DNA of 28,130 nt. Origin: a virus. Of this stretch, positions 6,299-15,329 are shown piece after piece. Both the position numbers and the translations under genes were made by a program. The first letter of the stretch is position 1, and each line of letters begins with the position of its first letter. The stretch is from IMG/VR virus record IMGVR_UViG_3300031626_000014, positions 1 to 28,130 of that record. One strand, given 5' to 3'. Below the pieces are notes generated by a model. The model searched no databases, was not told the DNA's origin, and worked only from the letters and a program-made list of their open reading frames with translations.

Positions 6299-8605
6299 AT
6301 GGAAAAAGAATTTAATAGTATATATTTGGGTATAGTAGTTCAAAATAATGACCCTCAAAAAAGAGGTAGGGTTAAAGTATTTGTACCTCATTTATCACCA
6401 ACTGTATATGAAAATTGGGTAGGTGATAATAAAGATAAATTTTTTAAATCTATTGACGGTAATTTAGAGCCTATAATGGCTAAATTAAAAACTATACTAC
6501 CATGGGCTGAAGTTAGCTGTCCATTAACAAGTGAAAATACGTCCAAACGTTATAATAATTATACCAATAAAGCCACTGTATCTGATACAAATTCTTTTAA
6601 TAATTTGAGTAATGATAGTTCAGCTTCTTCTGGAGAAATATATGATCAAAGTATGTTTAGATTAAGTGATGCTTTTAGTGATAATAGTAATAATGTTAAT
6701 AATATAAATCCATATTCTTTTAATTATAAACCAAATACTTACTCTAATAAAGCAAAAGGCTCGTTTGGTATTCCAAGCGTAGGTGCACATGTATATGTAT
6801 TTTTTAGAGATGGTAATACCCAATTCCCAGTACTAATAGGTACATCATTTGGTAAAGACGATTGGCAAGGTATATACGATAATGAAGTTGATTACCCAGG
6901 TAAATATGAAAATTATGATAGTAGTTCTACTGAAGAAGATTATAACGTACAAACCTATAGGAACAAATATGTTTTAAATCAAAAAGGTGGTACTTTTGAA
7001 ATAAACAATACTGACCATAATGAAAAAATAAAATTAACCCATTATTCTGGTTCCTTTAAAGAGTTTAATAACAATACTAATTCGGAACTAGCTACTAAAA
7101 ATAATCAAAAGCTTGTAATTAATGATGAATTTAGCACCGTGAAAGGTTTTAAAAACGAATTTACGGGTAAAAATTATGACGAGGTAATCTTAAGAGATAA
7201 ATACAAAAAAATTGGTAACTTAAATGAACCTTTTTTCGATGATTGGAAGCAAGCTTTTTCAGTTATACAAGATAAAAAACAATTATTTGATATAAAGAGA
7301 GCTGAAAATAATAATATCAAATCTAATGGTGATATAATTTTAAAAGTTAATAGTATCGATCAAACCCGATCCGGTGGCTTTGCTGATTTTCCTGTAACGA
7401 AAACAAATGAATACCCTGCTGTAAATAATATAAATACATTTGCCGGGAGTGGTTACCCTAATTTAAATATTTCATCATCAGTCGCGACAGCCGGAGGGGC
7501 AGGTACACCTCTATTTGATAAAAACCTCGGTATACTGTCACTCGCTCCACCACTTGCAATTGAACCTAAAGAAGCTGCAAACTTTATTATCGGTACTACA
7601 CCCGAAGATTGGCCTAGTGAATCTGGTAAATCATTTGTTAATGGAGATGGTAAGAGTCCATCGACTCAAGACGGGGATTGGTCACCGGAAAATAAAAATT
7701 TAGGTGATGAGATTTTAGCTATACAAGCTGATTTAATGTTCAAAGAAAAGGATTTTGGTCTCGGTGGTAGTGAAATAATAGAAATAAGTAAAAATAAATT
7801 AGAAAATATTGGAACCGTAATGAATGATTACGGCAGTATAAGATTAGACCCAATTGGTAAATTAATTAATAACGAAGTACTTGTAGGTAATCAAGCCACT
7901 TATACGAATAGTGATTCAGGGCCGCTACTCGAGTATGTCGATGTTCAAGATTTACCTGGTGGTACATACAATTTAAATGTTAATAATAGATATAATGTTA
8001 TGGTAGGGGCTGGTGGTATAAATTTAAAGTCATATGGACCAACTAATATATCAGGCAGTATCACAAATATTGCAGGTCAACAAGTTAACATTGGTTCTGA
8101 AAATGAAGTTAATATAGATGCCAAAGTAATTAATATAAGTGCAGAAATTTTAAAATTACGCAATAAAAATCAAAGACAAGTTTTAGTTGATAGTGGTTTA
8201 GGGGTAAGTAAAAATGTTGTCATCGGTGGTGGTTTGTCGGTAGAGGGTGAAACATACTTACAACATGTTACTGCACCGGCAGAAACACAAATAACAAATA
8301 CTACGCAAACTTTAGGACAAACAGTGTTGGGTGAAATTATGGGAACTGTCTTGATAGCTGGTGTAACTTATCCTGTCTTAGGCAACGGCGCGCCGGATAC
8401 AATTGCAACATACCCACATACACATACGTTTCAAAATTTACCATTAACATTGACTGATTCAAATGAAAGTACTCGTATATCAGCAAAAAATCAAGGTATT
8501 AATAGTACAAATAGAGTAATTGCAACTCCTCAATTTAATACACAAAAAGATGGTATTCAAGTTGAGTCATATACATCCGAAGCAAAAGGGCTAGCCGCCC
8601 CATAG
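6299..8605 (+). CDS. 5: Baseplate hub/tail-spike protein, gp5-like, without lysozyme domain
   Basis: The N-terminus reads YLGIVVQNNDPQKRGRVKVF (about 9-28), the OB-fold start of T4 gp5-type hub proteins. The fold appears to finish after a long Asn/Ser-rich insertion at about 155-186 (FGIPSVGAHVYVFF...PVLIGTSFG). T4 gp5 is 575 aa with a lysozyme domain in the middle. This protein is 768 aa, and I see no T4-lysozyme-like catalytic region. The C-terminal half is repetitive and rich in Gly, Asn, Ile and Val (NVNNRYNVMVGAGGINLKSY and following), consistent with a trimeric beta-helix needle. A His-Thr-His motif is at 707-709. Its place ahead of the gp25 and gp6 genes supports the baseplate role. 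Confidence 0.8.
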   Translation: MEKEFNSIYLGIVVQNNDPQKRGRVKVFVPHLSPTVYENWVGDNKDKFFKSIDGNLEPIMAKLKTILPWAEVSCPLTSENTSKRYNNYTNKATVSDTNSFNNLSNDSSASSGEIYDQSMFRLSDAFSDNSNNVNNINPYSFNYKPNTYSNKAKGSFGIPSVGAHVYVFFRDGNTQFPVLIGTSFGKDDWQGIYDNEVDYPGKYENYDSSSTEEDYNVQTYRNKYVLNQKGGTFEINNTDHNEKIKLTHYSGSFKEFNNNTNSELATKNNQKLVINDEFSTVKGFKNEFTGKNYDEVILRDKYKKIGNLNEPFFDDWKQAFSVIQDKKQLFDIKRAENNNIKSNGDIILKVNSIDQTRSGGFADFPVTKTNEYPAVNNINTFAGSGYPNLNISSSVATAGGAGTPLFDKNLGILSLAPPLAIEPKEAANFIIGTTPEDWPSESGKSFVNGDGKSPSTQDGDWSPENKNLGDEILAIQADLMFKEKDFGLGGSEIIEISKNKLENIGTVMNDYGSIRLDPIGKLINNEVLVGNQATYTNSDSGPLLEYVDVQDLPGGTYNLNVNNRYNVMVGAGGINLKSYGPTNISGSITNIAGQQVNIGSENEVNIDAKVINISAEILKLRNKNQRQVLVDSGLGVSKNVVIGGGLSVEGETYLQHVTAPAETQITNTTQTLGQTVLGEIMGTVLIAGVTYPVLGNGAPDTIATYPHTHTFQNLPLTLTDSNESTRISAKNQGINSTNRVIATPQFNTQKDGIQVESYTSEAKGLAAP

Positions 8606-8667
8606 ACAGGCTGGTACTTTAGAAGAAGAATAACAATAGTTATAACCCATATTAAATATTATAGAAG

Positions 8668-11415
8668 ATGATGAGATTTACAGATTATGTAGTTAGCAAT
8701 AGTATCACCAATAATTTATCTGATGATAAATATGATGTTGGTAGCCCCTTCAATTTTATCGAATATTTAAATTATATTAAACTTATTGATACAAATGATT
8801 TTGAAAATTTTAAACTGTATAAAAAATATTTAAATAAGTGGCAAGAAACTAATTTTGAAAACAATAAAGATAATTCTATTAATATAAAAACAATTTATTT
8901 AAATTTTTTCAATGATTTAACTTTAAAATATTCAACTGAAGAACAAAGAAGATTTTTTAATACTGTAGATTTTTATGATGACGGTTCATTATCAAAAATT
9001 ATTCCTTTCTACAGGTCTAAAATAGTTGAAATTTTAAATTACTATAGAGAAAAAAGAAATACATTTCAAAGAGAATTAAGAGAAAAACAAGGTAAAGGAA
9101 GTAATTTTAGTGTTAAAGATCAAATAAAAAATAATATTGCTAATTTTTTTATTAGTCCTGATTATACTGGTAATATAGTTTCTTTGTCTTCTTTAAGGAT
9201 AGATGTCGAATTAGGTTATGATACCTTTAATGATTATTTTGATATAAATCCTGAAACTGTAGACTCAAATGAAACTTATATTACCAATGATATAAATGTA
9301 AATGCTTTCTTAGATTTAGATAGGGCTTTAGTACAAGTTTTAAATAATAATAAAATTTCTCTTTCTGAATTAAACCCTTATAAATTAGTTGTCGAGTTCA
9401 ATGAAGTTAATACAAGTCTATTACGTAGTGATGATTTTATCGATTATAAAATTACAAATAATACTGATACATATAGAGTTCTATTTGAAGCTGAATTATC
9501 AGAGCATTTAGTAGGTACAGATTATTATTATTTGAGCACTACAAATACAGGTTTTGTATCGGGTAAATTATTTGAAGCCAAAAATAAAGCAAAAAATTTA
9601 TTTAATATCAATTTTCCATCTGTTTTAGCCAAAGAAAAGGTTCCTTTAGAATTTGAAAGAAGCGTAGGTTTATTTTTTAATCCAACTAAATTTTCAATTT
9701 TAAAAGTTGATGGGGAATTTATAAAGAAAATTAAACCCCAATTGATTGAAAATTATGTTTACATATTTCCTGACCCAAGTGTATACGGTGACGTGGTTAA
9801 TTTAAGTAATACAAAGAGAAAAAATCCTTATAATTTTTACTTTGATCAAAATAGTTATAAAAATATTTCATCATCTTCATCAAGAAATACAGTAAAATCA
9901 GATGAAAGAAGTCATTATTTCCATTCATACCAATCGGTCGAAAATAGAAGAATCAATATTACCAATAAAGGTGTATTTTCAGATTCAATAACTGATTTAA
10001 TGAATTATGGTTCAGTTAATAAAATTGAAACCGACATATATGGTAATGAATATTTTCAACTAATACCAGATAAAGGTGTAATAAGAAATACATCCGATAT
10101 TGATATCGTACAAGATTCAGTTTTTGATTCAGGCAATACAATTGATATAACTGAAAATCGATACGGGGACGTTGAACCTTTAAAAGGGTTTTATAATAAA
10201 CTTAATTGTACTAAGCAAGTTTATATTAAAGATGCTGTTACAAAATCATTAGTACCGTTGGCTAATTCAAATTTTAATCAGATTTATAATAAGTTTGCTT
10301 TTAATAATACTTTATATAGTGAAATAACAGGTAACAGTATATTAGATATTAATGTGTATGAAGATACATATAGTATAGATCTAAGTTCTTTTTCAATTAT
10401 AGATTCATTTAAATATGACGGTAATTATATAGAACAGGTAAGTTCACCATTAATAATTGAAAAAGATAATTCTCATCCTAATTTATCTTATATTACCAAA
10501 GACTGCTTTAATAATGGTTCAGTATATAAATTTAATATCAGCTTATCTGGGGTTAGTACATCAAATATTTTTACTTATCAATTATATAAATTTGATACAA
10601 ATAAGAAAATACTAGAGGAAATTTGCACACTAAATACTGAAACGTCAACATTTTTTATAGATAATTTTAATTTTAATTCAAGTACTAATAATAAAACAAT
10701 AACAAAATTAGTTTATAGTGATTTAAATTATAATAGCTATGATGACTCATTTATTTTAACCACTACATTTGAAGATGAATTTAAATCATTAGTTTTACAC
10801 CATTTAAATTATAAAATTATTAACAATAAAATTTCTATTATTACTAATGATATATTTACGAATTTTAATAATACTGCAATAACTACAACAAGAAATTATG
10901 TTACTAATCAGTCTCTACGATCGAATGTTTATAGCTTTTTAAGCGGTTCAGGTGACTTAATTTTACCATCCCTTTCATTTCCAATAGAGAATTTTTCTAG
11001 GACAGTTACGTTAGCTTATTCAGGTTCAGTTTTTGTAAACTTTGATACCCGAAATGTTGTTCAAACATTAGACGGTATGAGTTTATATAAAGCAGAAATA
11101 GATTATGGAGATAATGCTACTGAAACAGTGTATTCGAAATTTCAAACCTCTACTGACACTTTAAATTTAACTAATTTTAATCATAATTATTCTTCATTTA
11201 ATAATACAGTATCATCCACCGGTTCAATAAAATTATATTATGAAAACGGAGGCATTACTACTTTAAATTTAGAAGTTATAAAATTAATTTCTGATCTAGC
11301 ACCTCTCGAAATAAAAGCTATTAACGGTCAAAAGACAAATAATGGTAAATTTGTTTTAAATTTAGTTGATAATACTAATACCTTATACAACTTTATTAGG
11401 TCGCGTTCATCCTAA
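8668..11415 (+). CDS. Large baseplate-region structural protein with C-terminal PKD-like domain
   Basis: The 915-residue product has no catalytic motif that I recognise. The first about 170 residues are helical and charged, containing LTLKYSTEEQRRFF and IPFYRSKIVEILNYYREKR, a style seen in large virion proteins of marine T4-like phages. The centre is Asn/Ser/Asp-rich beta sequence. Residues about 790-895 contain a PKD-like (Ig-fold) domain with the signature EIDYGDN (D812, D815) followed by FNHNYSS. It lies between the gp5-like gene and gp25, so a baseplate wedge or periphery role is likely. It could occupy the role of T4 gp7 or gp53, but the sequence alone does not show this. ATG 8668 is followed at once by a second ATG. 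Confidence 0.6.
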   Translation: MMRFTDYVVSNSITNNLSDDKYDVGSPFNFIEYLNYIKLIDTNDFENFKLYKKYLNKWQETNFENNKDNSINIKTIYLNFFNDLTLKYSTEEQRRFFNTVDFYDDGSLSKIIPFYRSKIVEILNYYREKRNTFQRELREKQGKGSNFSVKDQIKNNIANFFISPDYTGNIVSLSSLRIDVELGYDTFNDYFDINPETVDSNETYITNDINVNAFLDLDRALVQVLNNNKISLSELNPYKLVVEFNEVNTSLLRSDDFIDYKITNNTDTYRVLFEAELSEHLVGTDYYYLSTTNTGFVSGKLFEAKNKAKNLFNINFPSVLAKEKVPLEFERSVGLFFNPTKFSILKVDGEFIKKIKPQLIENYVYIFPDPSVYGDVVNLSNTKRKNPYNFYFDQNSYKNISSSSSRNTVKSDERSHYFHSYQSVENRRINITNKGVFSDSITDLMNYGSVNKIETDIYGNEYFQLIPDKGVIRNTSDIDIVQDSVFDSGNTIDITENRYGDVEPLKGFYNKLNCTKQVYIKDAVTKSLVPLANSNFNQIYNKFAFNNTLYSEITGNSILDINVYEDTYSIDLSSFSIIDSFKYDGNYIEQVSSPLIIEKDNSHPNLSYITKDCFNNGSVYKFNISLSGVSTSNIFTYQLYKFDTNKKILEEICTLNTETSTFFIDNFNFNSSTNNKTITKLVYSDLNYNSYDDSFILTTTFEDEFKSLVLHHLNYKIINNKISIITNDIFTNFNNTAITTTRNYVTNQSLRSNVYSFLSGSGDLILPSLSFPIENFSRTVTLAYSGSVFVNFDTRNVVQTLDGMSLYKAEIDYGDNATETVYSKFQTSTDTLNLTNFNHNYSSFNNTVSSTGSIKLYYENGGITTLNLEVIKLISDLAPLEIKAINGQKTNNGKFVLNLVDNTNTLYNFIRSRSS

Positions 11416-11423
11416 AATAAATA
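11416..11423 (+). promoter_or_regulatory. Late promoter variant for gene 25
   Basis: AATAAATA, one mismatch from the T4 octamer, ends 5 nt before the gp25 ATG at 11429. It overlaps and follows the stop of the upstream gene. Confidence 0.5.
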
Positions 11424-11428
11424 TTATC

Positions 11429-11905
11429 ATGGCTATAAAATTAAATATAATAGAAACAAAAAAAGATATAACCCAAGAAGGTATTATATACAGGGATATA
11501 AATCTTGATGTTAAAACTGGTATCGTTAGAGGGGATGACGCTAATAGCCCAGCAAATCTAAAAGATTTAAATACGTCAGTAAATTTTGAAGCTATTAAAA
11601 ATTCTTTAATAAATTTAATTACCACCTTTCCCGGTCAAAAAATTTTAAATCCAGAATTTGGTATGAACTTTGGAGACTTACTATTTTTACCGGTATCTAA
11701 AGCAAGAGCTAGAGTGATAGGGGAGACTATTAGTAATACTTTTGTTGGTTTTGAGCCAAGGATTGAAATAACAGAAATTGAGGTAGTATCGGATGTTGAA
11801 GTACAAGAGTATGAATTAAACATTACGTTAAATATACCTGAGTTTAATAATAATCCTCTAAATATAAAAGGTAGACTAAACAAATCTGGTTTTTATAGTT
11901 ACTAA
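11429..11905 (+). CDS. 25: Baseplate wedge protein gp25
   Basis: The 158-residue product belongs to the GPW/gp25 family, the wedge component related to the type VI secretion protein TssE. The signature is TTFPGQKILNPEFGMNFGDL (about 69-88), equivalent to the family pattern of pGE-x-x-x-x-P-x-x-G, followed by the R-x-R-V-I-G helix and a C-terminal beta segment. T4 gp25 is 132 aa. The start at ATG 11429 (MAIKLNII) is chosen over an upstream in-frame ATG at 11366, which would overlap the preceding gene by 50 nt; 11429 has the late-promoter-like octamer 5 nt in front. It is followed 12 nt later by gp6, the usual partner. Confidence 0.9.
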   Translation: MAIKLNIIETKKDITQEGIIYRDINLDVKTGIVRGDDANSPANLKDLNTSVNFEAIKNSLINLITTFPGQKILNPEFGMNFGDLLFLPVSKARARVIGETISNTFVGFEPRIEITEIEVVSDVEVQEYELNITLNIPEFNNNPLNIKGRLNKSGFYSY

Positions 11906-11912
11906 TTAAATA
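11905..11912 (+). promoter_or_regulatory. Late promoter variant for gene 6
   Basis: ATTAAATA ends 5 nt before the gp6 ATG at 11918 and overlaps the gp25 stop codon. It is a two-mismatch version of TATAAATA. Confidence 0.35.
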
Positions 11913-11917
11913 TATTT

Positions 11918-13741
11918 ATGGCAGAGAAAAATTTAACTGATTTTAGTTTATCGAGAGATAGTTATGCTGCTTTTGATGCGAAATCGCTAAAAGAATTAAT
12001 TCAAACGAGATTAAATGACGGGGGTATTTATACCGATCAGTCGTTTGAAGGTAGTAATATGTCGTCTATAGTAGATGTTATAGCATATAGTTACCATTTA
12101 CTTTTATTTTATTTAAATCAGACTTCTTCAGATGCAATGTTTACCGATACCAGCATATATGAAAATATGAATAGGATTGTTAAATTAATTGACTACAAAC
12201 CTAGAGGTTACCAAACTTCATTACTTGCATTTGATTTAAAAGCAAGTAGCTTATTACCAATTGATACATATACTATTAAAAGATATAGCTATTTCTTAGC
12301 TGGTGGTCTTTATTATTCATTTGTAGATGATAGCACGTTTAACAAGACAGTTAAAGGTGATCAATCTTTAGCAAACTTTTCAAGTGAAAATATATTAAGA
12401 GAAGGTCAATACTTTGAATACCCTGAAATTATAGCTTTAGGGGAGAATTTTGAAACCATACCATTAGCACTTCAAAGTAATGACGATAATGTAACAGTAA
12501 ACATAGATAGTGGTTCGATTGATATATATGTGCAAGATAGTAATACTAAGCAAATAATTGAATTTACTGAAACAACTAGTTTATTTTTAGAAAATTCAGA
12601 TTCCACTGTCTATGAAAAAAGATTAAATGAAAATGGTTTATACGAATTTAAATTTGGTAATGGTGTCTTTGGTAAAAAATTAAATGAAGGAGATTCAGTT
12701 TATATCTATTATATAAAATCTTCGGGAGATGCCGGGGTTATATCACCTGGTGTACTCGATGGTAATAATTTAAATTTATATATTACACCTCGATTTGATT
12801 TAATTAGCCGTAACATTTATAATGCTACATTTAATTTTATTGATGTACAAGAAATACAATACCTAGCGTTTAATAATACTTTACAATCGACTACACCAGT
12901 AGATATAGAAGATGTTGATAGTATAAGAGCTAATGCATCTAAAAACTTTCAACTACAAAATAGGGTTATAACTTTAAAAGATTATAATGATTTTTTAGAT
13001 GCTAATTTCTCTCAAATACTTAAGTCGTTTAGTGTATCAAATAATGACGAATATGTTGACCAATATTTAAATTATTTTTTAAATATCGGTTTAAATAGAC
13101 CTAATGATGATAGTAGAGTACTTTTTAACCAAGTTAATTTTAATTCTATAAATCAAGCAAATAACATATACTTATTTTTAGTTTCAAAATTTAATAATGT
13201 AGATGCAAATAATAATTTATCCTTTTTATCTACATCTCAAAAATCTTCCATTATAAATACTTTTAAAGAAAAGCAACAAGCAAATATTAATCTAGTACCT
13301 GTCGACCCAGTTTACACAGCTTTTGATCTTGGAGTTAGATCAGGTGTTAATGAAACTATAACGAAAGATATAGCAGAAGAATCATTTTTAGTTATAAAAA
13401 GAAACGTTTTAAGTAACACCAGTACTGAAGCTTTAAGAGAACGGATTAATAATATATTTATAAATTATTTCGAAAGCTTAAATTTAAATGATTTGGTGAG
13501 CCTTAAAGATATAAGCAATCAAATATTCGGTATTGACGGGGTTGAAAGCGTAATTACAAGACGTATTATTAACTCCACGACAATAAATGAAGTTGATGGT
13601 ATAAGTCTTGTTGTTTATAATCCTATTTACCCTGATAATGATATTAGAATTATTGGCAGCGATTTAAAGTTACCATTTTTCAAGTATCCATATTTATCAG
13701 ATAAATCAATACTAGCTAATATAATCATAGAGAACACATAG
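11918..13741 (+). CDS. 6: Baseplate wedge protein gp6 (baseplate J-like)
   Basis: The 607-residue product resembles T4 gp6 (660 aa), which forms the inner ring of the baseplate. The N-terminus contains LKELIQTRLN, GSNMSSIVDVIAYSYHLLLF and NMNRIVKLIDYKPRGYQTS (about 23-105), the standard start of gp6/Baseplate_J proteins. The middle has FKFGNGVFGKKLNEGDSVYI (about 242-261), and a later DVDSIRANASKNFQLQNRVI (about 330-349) is the family's conserved Baseplate_J segment. It lies between gp25 and a PKD protein and ends 1 nt before the next ATG. Confidence 0.9.
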   Translation: MAEKNLTDFSLSRDSYAAFDAKSLKELIQTRLNDGGIYTDQSFEGSNMSSIVDVIAYSYHLLLFYLNQTSSDAMFTDTSIYENMNRIVKLIDYKPRGYQTSLLAFDLKASSLLPIDTYTIKRYSYFLAGGLYYSFVDDSTFNKTVKGDQSLANFSSENILREGQYFEYPEIIALGENFETIPLALQSNDDNVTVNIDSGSIDIYVQDSNTKQIIEFTETTSLFLENSDSTVYEKRLNENGLYEFKFGNGVFGKKLNEGDSVYIYYIKSSGDAGVISPGVLDGNNLNLYITPRFDLISRNIYNATFNFIDVQEIQYLAFNNTLQSTTPVDIEDVDSIRANASKNFQLQNRVITLKDYNDFLDANFSQILKSFSVSNNDEYVDQYLNYFLNIGLNRPNDDSRVLFNQVNFNSINQANNIYLFLVSKFNNVDANNNLSFLSTSQKSSIINTFKEKQQANINLVPVDPVYTAFDLGVRSGVNETITKDIAEESFLVIKRNVLSNTSTEALRERINNIFINYFESLNLNDLVSLKDISNQIFGIDGVESVITRRIINSTTINEVDGISLVVYNPIYPDNDIRIIGSDLKLPFFKYPYLSDKSILANIIIENT

Positions 13742-13742
13742 A

Positions 13743-14522
13743 ATGTCTTACAGCTTTAATAAAGATTATAGTACATTATCAGGTATCAGCATACCTTTAA
13801 ATATCTATAATAGTAATAAAAACCAGGTATTAGGAACTGTGATACCGACGTCGCAAAGTTCTATATATACCGGTGAATTAGGTGGAGTATATGCAGTACC
13901 TGATTTTTTAACTGCAGATTCGACAATTTCTGATACAGACTTTTTTATTGATTTCGGAGACGGTACTATAATTGAAAATAATTTATCAGCCTTCCATACT
14001 TATATAACTTCTGGTAACTATCCGATTACTTTGGTAGTAACAAATAGCGCTGGTAGTTTTTTCAGAAGCAATAATAGTTACATAGTTAATATAACTGACC
14101 CAGTACCGGATAAAATTTATATAACCAATGATGGTGATAAAGTCCCACAACAAAATGCAAGTGAAAGTACTGTTAAATTTTATATAACGAGATTTAATAA
14201 TATAGTAACATCAAGAGATTTATCAGCAAACAATTATAGAATTAAATTAAGTGTTGATGGTAATTCTTCAAAATTGCAACAAGAAGAAGATTATTTGGAA
14301 AATGAAAACTTTCAATACCAACAAAGAAGTTTCTTTTTTACTGCTCCTAATGAAAACTTTAAAGTAATTAGTAATGTTGAAACTACTAGTGATTTTATTT
14401 ATGGTAGGTTAGATGAATCTGATAACCTGATATTATCAACGCTTTCAGCTAGTAATACTATACTTGTTGGTACATCAGGCTTTGGGTCATTTAGATATTT
14501 TGAACCTACTTTTGTTACTTAG
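13743..14522 (+). CDS. PKD-domain virion protein (baseplate periphery)
   Basis: The 259-residue product carries a clear PKD (Ig-fold) domain at about 44-117: IDFGDG (D70, D73), AFHTYITSGNYPITLVVTN and SYIVNI. The C-terminal half is beta-rich without recognised motifs. PKD and other Ig-like domains are common on phage virions and are thought to aid weak attachment to glycans. The start ATG is 1 nt after the gp6 stop, so it is probably translated as part of the gp6 message. It is the last + strand gene of the baseplate module. It could be a connector for the fibre proteins encoded convergently next to it. Confidence 0.6.
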   Translation: MSYSFNKDYSTLSGISIPLNIYNSNKNQVLGTVIPTSQSSIYTGELGGVYAVPDFLTADSTISDTDFFIDFGDGTIIENNLSAFHTYITSGNYPITLVVTNSAGSFFRSNNSYIVNITDPVPDKIYITNDGDKVPQQNASESTVKFYITRFNNIVTSRDLSANNYRIKLSVDGNSSKLQQEEDYLENENFQYQQRSFFFTAPNENFKVISNVETTSDFIYGRLDESDNLILSTLSASNTILVGTSGFGSFRYFEPTFVT

Positions 14523-14544
14523 TAAAAATTATATTTTTTTAAGT
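14517..14544. terminator. AT-rich stem-loop between convergent genes
   Basis: ACTTAGTAAAAA and TTTTTTTAAGT can pair (5 bp, a short mismatch, then A-T pairs) across the 6-nt gap between the convergent stops at 14522 and 14529. On the + strand a T-run follows. The stem is AT-rich, so it would be weak. Confidence 0.35.
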
Positions 14545-15329
14545 TTTTCTATTTCTTTACCGAGCCTTTTTACCTCTTCAATTAGTATTGGTATTAAACT
14601 AATATAATCTACAGATAGGTAACCTTCATTATTCTCTCTCACTAAACTGTCATCTAACTTGTATAAATCTTGAGCTATAATACCTTTACCTTTACCGGTT
14701 TTTTTGGATCTATCATTCCAATCAAACTCATAACCAGTTAAATTGCTTACAAAATTTTCCGAGTCTATAGGTGATAAATTATTTTTTAATCTACTATCTG
14801 ATGTACTGAACGCAATGATATCACCGGTACTATTAATAGTACCATTAACTTGTAAACCAGTTGTTGTTAATAAAGCACCGACACCAACAGTACCGTTAAC
14901 AGATAGAGTACCATCAATTGCAGTATTTTTTAAATTAGTAGTACCTAAAGTTGAAGTACCTGTTACTGTTAATGTGTTAAGTAAACTTAGAGGCCCGTTA
15001 AATGTACCACAACCAGTAAATCTATAATTACCCGCTGTTAAACCATTAGTAGTGGTGTCTCCACATGTGCTAATACTACCATCAAAAGCTCCTGCACCTT
15101 TTACGCATAAATTACCATTTGTAGTTAGGTCACCACCAGCAGTTACATTACAACTTACTACTAAAGAACTATCAAATGAAGAATTATTACCGGTCGAGCC
15201 TAGTGTTAATGCTGTGCTACAACCAAAACCATCGGTAATTAAAGTGCCGGTTCCAATTGGACTGCTATTAAAGGTTTTTAATAAACCAGGGTATGTTGTA
15301 TTGATGTTTTTTCCTTGTAAAGTTGCCAT
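14529..15329 (-). CDS. Tail fibre protein with C-terminal S74 intramolecular chaperone (copy 1)
   Basis: The 266-residue product ends in a Peptidase_S74 chaperone domain of the endosialidase type, about 175-266. Its features are the Ser-Asp dyad S177-D178 in STSDSRLKNN, YEFDWND, KGIIAQDLYK, GYLSVDYISLIPILIEEVK and a terminal helix. The domain drives trimerisation of the fibre and then cuts itself off before the Ser. The part in front is a Gly/Thr/Asn-rich repetitive beta stem with five cysteines (37, 60, 75, 89, 107). The N-terminus MATLQGKNINTTYPGLLK is related to the upstream neighbour, so the two are tandem paralogues. A GGAGG ribosome binding site precedes the ATG, and the ATG overlaps the neighbour's stop (TAATG). 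Confidence 0.88.
   Translation of the reverse strand: MATLQGKNINTTYPGLLKTFNSSPIGTGTLITDGFGCSTALTLGSTGNNSSFDSSLVVSCNVTAGGDLTTNGNLCVKGAGAFDGSISTCGDTTTNGLTAGNYRFTGCGTFNGPLSLLNTLTVTGTSTLGTTNLKNTAIDGTLSVNGTVGVGALLTTTGLQVNGTINSTGDIIAFSTSDSRLKNNLSPIDSENFVSNLTGYEFDWNDRSKKTGKGKGIIAQDLYKLDDSLVRENNEGYLSVDYISLIPILIEEVKRLGKEIEKLKKI

Noticed and set aside
5225-6391. Minus-strand frames 5225-5845 and 6002-6391
   Set aside because: They are low-complexity hydrophobic shadows of AT-rich coding sequence on the other strand.
11366-11428. Longer gp25 start at ATG 11366
   Set aside because: It would overlap the preceding gene by 50 nt. ATG 11429 has an AATAAATA octamer 5 nt upstream and gives a normal gp25 N-terminus.
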